From MWFE01 sp964481075 (GTDB taxonomy: Bacteria > Bacteroidota > Bacteroidia > Bacteroidales > Tenuifilaceae): a DNA stretch of 7,533 nucleotides. This document shows, one piece after another, positions 4,950 to 7,533 of this stretch. Position 1 is the stretch's first letter. Each line of letters begins with the position of its first letter. Both the position numbers and the translations under genes were made by a program. The notes under the pieces were generated by a model. The model searched no databases. It saw only the letters and a list, made by a program, of their open reading frames with translations, and was not told the origin of the DNA. The stretch is taken from assembly GCA_964481075.1 (NCBI GenBank), contig CAYZSD010000164.1, positions 1 through 7,533 of the forward strand, read 5' to 3'.

Positions 4950-7367
4950 CTAATTTCTAATAATTCTTCTTACTATTTTCTCTCCAGCTATGGTTTCTAT
5001 ACTGATAAAGTAGAGGCCACTTGAAAAGGTTTGGAATTGAAAAGTCTTTTCGTTTGTAGGTTCAAAATCTTGAAAGGAGATTAATTGACCCAATATATCA
5101 TGTACTCGAATCCTTTTATACTTTTTTGATGAATGGACAGTAACAATGCAACTAAAAGGGTTTGGATACAGAGAAAGAGTTAAATCTGATTCGACTGAAG
5201 AACTGGAGCCAAAAAGAAACTCGGCTTTTACTATTTTATTTGAATTAAGTGCGATGCTTGTAGGGTTTTGGTTTCCTAAAAGATCTTGCTCCCATCTTGA
5301 AAAATACCAGTCATCATCAGCGATAGCTTCTAATGTTAGAATAGCACCCTGGTTCCTTGTAATTTGAGAAGTATAATCCTGTCCGTTTACTTTAACTATC
5401 CCATTACCTTCTATTTGAATGGTAAGTGAAAACTGTTCGGGGTCATCAAGCCCACTTATTTTTACATTATCAATATTAAAGTTTGCTCCATCAGTTCCCT
5501 GATAAACGAATGCTAATTGTAAGTTACTGGTTCCATTATAAACGTTTAAATCAACCTCAGTATAAAGCCATAGGTAAGTGTTTTCGCCAATAAAACCTGG
5601 GTGATCGACTTCTGACCAAATCTGAGTCCATGGTTCAATGTTGCTTTGGCGGGCCATGACTTTTAAATCGCAATTATCATTTTCAATTGACCAGTATGGA
5701 CTACCATTAAACCAGAAAGATAAGATAGGATTACCAACTGAGGAAATATCAATAAAAGGTGTTATCAACCATTCATTCTGAGCAGCAGTTTGATGCCATT
5801 GCACGAATGCAAACTTACTTCCGTCTATAGGGGCAATTTGTGCCGGTGGGCTTCCAATGCTATAACCTGATGTGACTTGCCAACTATTTGTGGAATTTGC
5901 TTCTCTTACCCATCCCTGTGGGGGAAACTCTGTTGTTTCAAAGCTTTCAACTAATAAATTTGTTGAGTTTTCGTAGGGTGAATAACCTTGGAGTGTAGTT
6001 ACTCCAGTACCTGTTGGGTCAAGCCAGGGCTTTAGCTGATTTTCGTAATTTGTTCCATTTGATTCCCAGTGATAGCTAAATTTCCCGTAATAATCGGGTT
6101 GTGAGGTGCTATTACATGATGCAGCACCCCCAGAAAGTGTTCCTATTATCAGACCTGAACCATTAAAAATCGGTGATCCCGAAGACCCTCCCTCTGTTAC
6201 ACCATGCCCATTATCTGTTTGTGCCCAAGTTAATCGCCATGCTGAGTTAGTTGCCATTGGACTACCACCAATGTTAGGTGTTGAAGAGGTTGGAGTGGTT
6301 GTAAAAGTGGATATTTTTTTTGCATCTCCGCTTGGGTGGTGTATCCCTACACCTCCAGCAGAAGCAGTTTCGCTTCTGTCCCATCCATTGTAATATGGAT
6401 TCCACTCTTGAGGAGGGCGGCTATTTAGTTGCAATAGAAGAAAATCGGAACCTCCATTTAATGGTCCTTTAGCCTTCAGTATGCATCCAGTTATTAAATG
6501 ATTAGGAGGAGTAGTATTGTTCTCACAATTTTGTCTTTCGAAATTAAAATAGAATTGCCAAACATTTCTATCAGTATCAGTTGCATTACCTCCACAATGT
6601 TCGGCAGTTAAAAAGTATGGAGTTCCGTCATAATTTGTGTTATTTACTAGAGATCCACTACACCAATACCAGCTATTTCCTCTTTTAAAAAGGATTCGTG
6701 CTACTCCTCTTTTATGAATCTGCCAGTTATCTCCCTCAGGTGAACAATTAATATTAACCTGACAATTGCCAGAATCTCCTAAATCTTTTGTCTCATTAAT
6801 ATTCTCTATTCCATTATATATGAATAGTATATCTGAAATAGTAAAGCTACCTGACAGCCTCGGTATGTTTTCTTGAATCTCTTCGGAATATGCAATAATA
6901 ACTGTTTCTCCTGGTAATGGGGGAGTCGATAAGAAGCCTCCAACGATATCTTTTCCCAAAATAGTATAATATTTCGAAGGGTAATTAGGAGAATATACTG
7001 TAAATCTTGCATTATCACTAACTTTTATATCTTGAAACACAATGCCAATTGCTGGTGCGTTCTGCGAATGAATTTTTAAAAGCCAAACTTTTTGGTTGTC
7101 TTCACTGTATATTATTGTTCCGTTATTTATTGTTGAAATATCTGTTTCAATTGAATGTCCTGCCCAAAGTGGAAATATTTTATCTTTATTATTTTCATTT
7201 ACAGGTAAATCTAGATTAGAACCTAATGTAATTGTTTCAATATTTTCCAACAAGTTTGAATTTATCACCTTTGCTGGTAATAAATTACTAATAGATTGGG
7301 TAAATGCAAATAAATGCATTGAAAAGAATAAAAAGAGATATAAAACACTACTGAATATTTTTTTCAT
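4950..7367 (-). CDS. Secreted lysyl-endopeptidase-like serine protease, short form with type IX sorting domain
   Basis: Predicted secreted endopeptidase of the lysyl endopeptidase branch of family S1, first gene of the pair. Residues 1 to about 22 are a signal peptide (MKKIFSS, then a hydrophobic stretch). Residues 23 to about 194 are the propeptide, with PLWAGHS, STPPLPGE and LFIYNGIE landmarks shared in kind with the long paralogue. The catalytic domain is 195-466: His257 (TAEHCGG), Asp308 (GGSDF), Ser396 (GGSSGSP) and pocket acid Asp425 (PDYYGK); Cys 202, 208, 236, 258, 281, 295 and 418. Residues 470-640 form a jelly roll of the choice-of-anchor-J or cleaved-adhesin type (ESFE start, WLITPFID, LSFWF, FNIDNVKIS end). 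Residues 645-718 are one divergent InlB-B-like repeat (WYFSRWEQDLLG, KAEF). Residues 728-805 are the type A sorting domain (LYPNPF, SSGLYFISI, basic end). The start gives a normal signal peptide and has no Shine-Dalgarno. Lys/basic specificity is inferred from Asp425. Confidence 0.95.
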   Translation of the reverse strand: MKKIFSSVLYLFLFFSMHLFAFTQSISNLLPAKVINSNLLENIETITLGSNLDLPVNENNKDKIFPLWAGHSIETDISTINNGTIIYSEDNQKVWLLKIHSQNAPAIGIVFQDIKVSDNARFTVYSPNYPSKYYTILGKDIVGGFLSTPPLPGETVIIAYSEEIQENIPRLSGSFTISDILFIYNGIENINETKDLGDSGNCQVNINCSPEGDNWQIHKRGVARILFKRGNSWYWCSGSLVNNTNYDGTPYFLTAEHCGGNATDTDRNVWQFYFNFERQNCENNTTPPNHLITGCILKAKGPLNGGSDFLLLQLNSRPPQEWNPYYNGWDRSETASAGGVGIHHPSGDAKKISTFTTTPTSSTPNIGGSPMATNSAWRLTWAQTDNGHGVTEGGSSGSPIFNGSGLIIGTLSGGAASCNSTSQPDYYGKFSYHWESNGTNYENQLKPWLDPTGTGVTTLQGYSPYENSTNLLVESFETTEFPPQGWVREANSTNSWQVTSGYSIGSPPAQIAPIDGSKFAFVQWHQTAAQNEWLITPFIDISSVGNPILSFWFNGSPYWSIENDNCDLKVMARQSNIEPWTQIWSEVDHPGFIGENTYLWLYTEVDLNVYNGTSNLQLAFVYQGTDGANFNIDNVKISGLDDPEQFSLTIQIEGNGIVKVNGQDYTSQITRNQGAILTLEAIADDDWYFSRWEQDLLGNQNPTSIALNSNKIVKAEFLFGSSSSVESDLTLSLYPNPFSCIVTVHSSKKYKRIRVHDILGQLISFQDFEPTNEKTFQFQTFSSGLYFISIETIAGEKIVRRIIRN
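4953..5186 (-). other. Type A sorting domain of the short protease (residues 728-805)
   Basis: It has LSLYPNPFSC at the start, IRVHDILGQLIS in the centre, SSGLYFISIET and a basic RRIIRN end. It is clearly the same family as the tail of the long paralogue but has diverged much more than the catalytic domains. Cys740 within it is unusual for this tail and could be free. Confidence 0.93.
5214..5435 (-). other. Single divergent InlB-B-like repeat of the short protease (residues 645-718)
   Basis: The unit begins FSLTIQIEGNGIVKVNG, continues with ILTLEAIADDDWYFSRW and ends IVKAEFLF. This is the pattern of the divergent InlB B-repeat, of a subtype different from the four copies in the long paralogue (no GxGxY..EG motif and no TMPA motif). 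It connects the jelly roll to the sorting domain. Confidence 0.7.
5448..5960 (-). other. Choice-of-anchor-J-type jelly roll of the short protease (residues 470-640)
   Basis: The module starts with LLVESFETTEFPPQGW, runs through FVQWHQ, EWLITPFIDIS and ILSFWF, and ends with NFNIDNVKISG, the usual frame of the cleaved-adhesin or choice-of-anchor-J jelly roll. It is joined directly to the catalytic domain. The long paralogue carries the same kind of module about 420 residues further along, inside its CBM48-like domain. Confidence 0.8.
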
Positions 7368-7480
7368 AGTAAAAACGATTGATTTATAATGTGTGCAAAA
7401 TAATAATAAAGAAAATAATATTTAAACATTCTAAGTATTTTATTCGAATTAATTCCAACTGTTATTATATAACAAATAAT
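7368..7480. other. AT-rich intergenic leader of the protease pair
   Basis: This 113-base gap between the upstream terminator and the first start has no credible gene. It holds the weak promoter candidate described separately and a perfect 10-base palindrome GAATTAATTC (7446-7455), which could be an operator or chance in AT-rich DNA. No Shine-Dalgarno is seen before the ATG; the bases just upstream read CGTTTTTACT on the minus strand. Confidence 0.6.
7396..7428 (-). promoter_or_regulatory. Weak candidate Bacteroidota-type promoter for the protease pair
   Basis: On the minus strand, TTATTTTG (7396-7403) matches five of six fixed positions of the Bacteroidota -7 element TAnnTTTG. A poor -33 candidate, TGTTT (7424-7428), lies 20 bases upstream. 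The leader to the ATG at 7367 would be short, roughly 20-28 bases. The sequence is very AT-rich and chance matches are easy; the terminator upstream is the stronger argument that some promoter lies in this gap. Confidence 0.27.
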
Positions 7481-7508
7481 AAAAAAAGCCCCAGTTTCCT
7501 GGGGCTTT
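7481..7508 (-). terminator. Intrinsic terminator of an unseen upstream minus-strand gene
   Basis: AAAGCCCCAG (7485-7494) pairs perfectly with CTGGGGCTTT (7499-7508) around the loop TTTC. Seven A at 7481-7487 become a T run on the minus strand, so it ends a transcript entering from the right edge. Only three T follow on the plus strand, so any plus-strand activity would be weak. It separates the protease pair from whatever precedes it, which implies that the pair has its own promoter between here and 7367. Confidence 0.9.
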
Positions 7509-7533
7509 AATATAAGTGCAATATTTAGATTTA

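Noticed and set aside
4937..4950. Inverted repeat GTAATTGAAATTAC at the end of the short protease gene as a possible terminator
   Set aside because: Only six AT-rich base pairs with a two-base spacer and no T run follow it; it is far weaker than the two real terminators.
6106..6393. Plus-strand open frame of 95 codons opposite the short protease catalytic domain
   Set aside because: Antisense shadow of the conserved catalytic Ser region, without signal, domain or promoter.
67..7367. Gingipain-like (C25) cysteine protease identity, suggested by the adhesin-type modules and sorting domains
   Set aside because: The catalytic domains show the trypsin-type His, Asp and GSSGSP Ser motifs and the lysyl endopeptidase Cys pattern, so the resemblance is limited to accessory modules.
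7096..7389. Plus-strand open frame of 97 codons over the start of the short protease
   Set aside because: It is mostly antisense to the signal peptide and propeptide coding region; the apparent hydrophobic stretches come from that region read backwards.

Overview
The window reads as AT-rich Bacteroidota DNA. Both genes end in a type A C-terminal sorting domain of the type IX secretion system (YPNPF near its start, GIYLI or GLYFI late, basic last residues), and that system is confined to this phylum and close relatives. No Shine-Dalgarno sequence is visible before either start, which also fits the phylum. Genus and species cannot be read from the sequence.

All coding capacity is on the minus strand, so transcription runs right to left. 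From the right: a strong minus-strand terminator for an unseen gene (7481-7508); an AT-rich leader with a weak promoter candidate (7368-7480); an 805-residue secreted serine endopeptidase (4950-7367); a 56-base gap; a 1608-residue paralogous endopeptidase (67-4893); and a second strong minus-strand terminator (3-42). The two genes therefore look like one complete transcription unit.

Both proteins are zymogens of the Achromobacter lysyl endopeptidase branch of the trypsin fold (family S1). The order is signal peptide, propeptide of about 170 residues, catalytic domain, accessory beta modules, sorting domain. The triad falls at the same residue numbers in both (His257, Asp308, Ser396), as does the acidic S1-pocket residue (Asp425), which predicts cleavage after Lys or a basic residue. 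The catalytic domains are about 69% identical by hand count, so the pair is an old tandem duplication.

The tails differ strongly. The short protein has one choice-of-anchor-J-type jelly roll and one InlB-B-like repeat. The long one has a PKD domain, a carboxypeptidase-regulatory-like module interrupted by a jelly roll, a CBM48-like module interrupted by a second jelly roll, four InlB-B-like repeats with Pro-rich linkers, another regulatory-like module, and the sorting domain. The two 'domain inside a domain' arrangements are the most unusual thing here. The likely job of the pair is extracellular or surface-attached protein digestion, with the long enzyme carrying extra binding and spacing modules. 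No RNA gene, insertion sequence, CRISPR array or integration site was seen.
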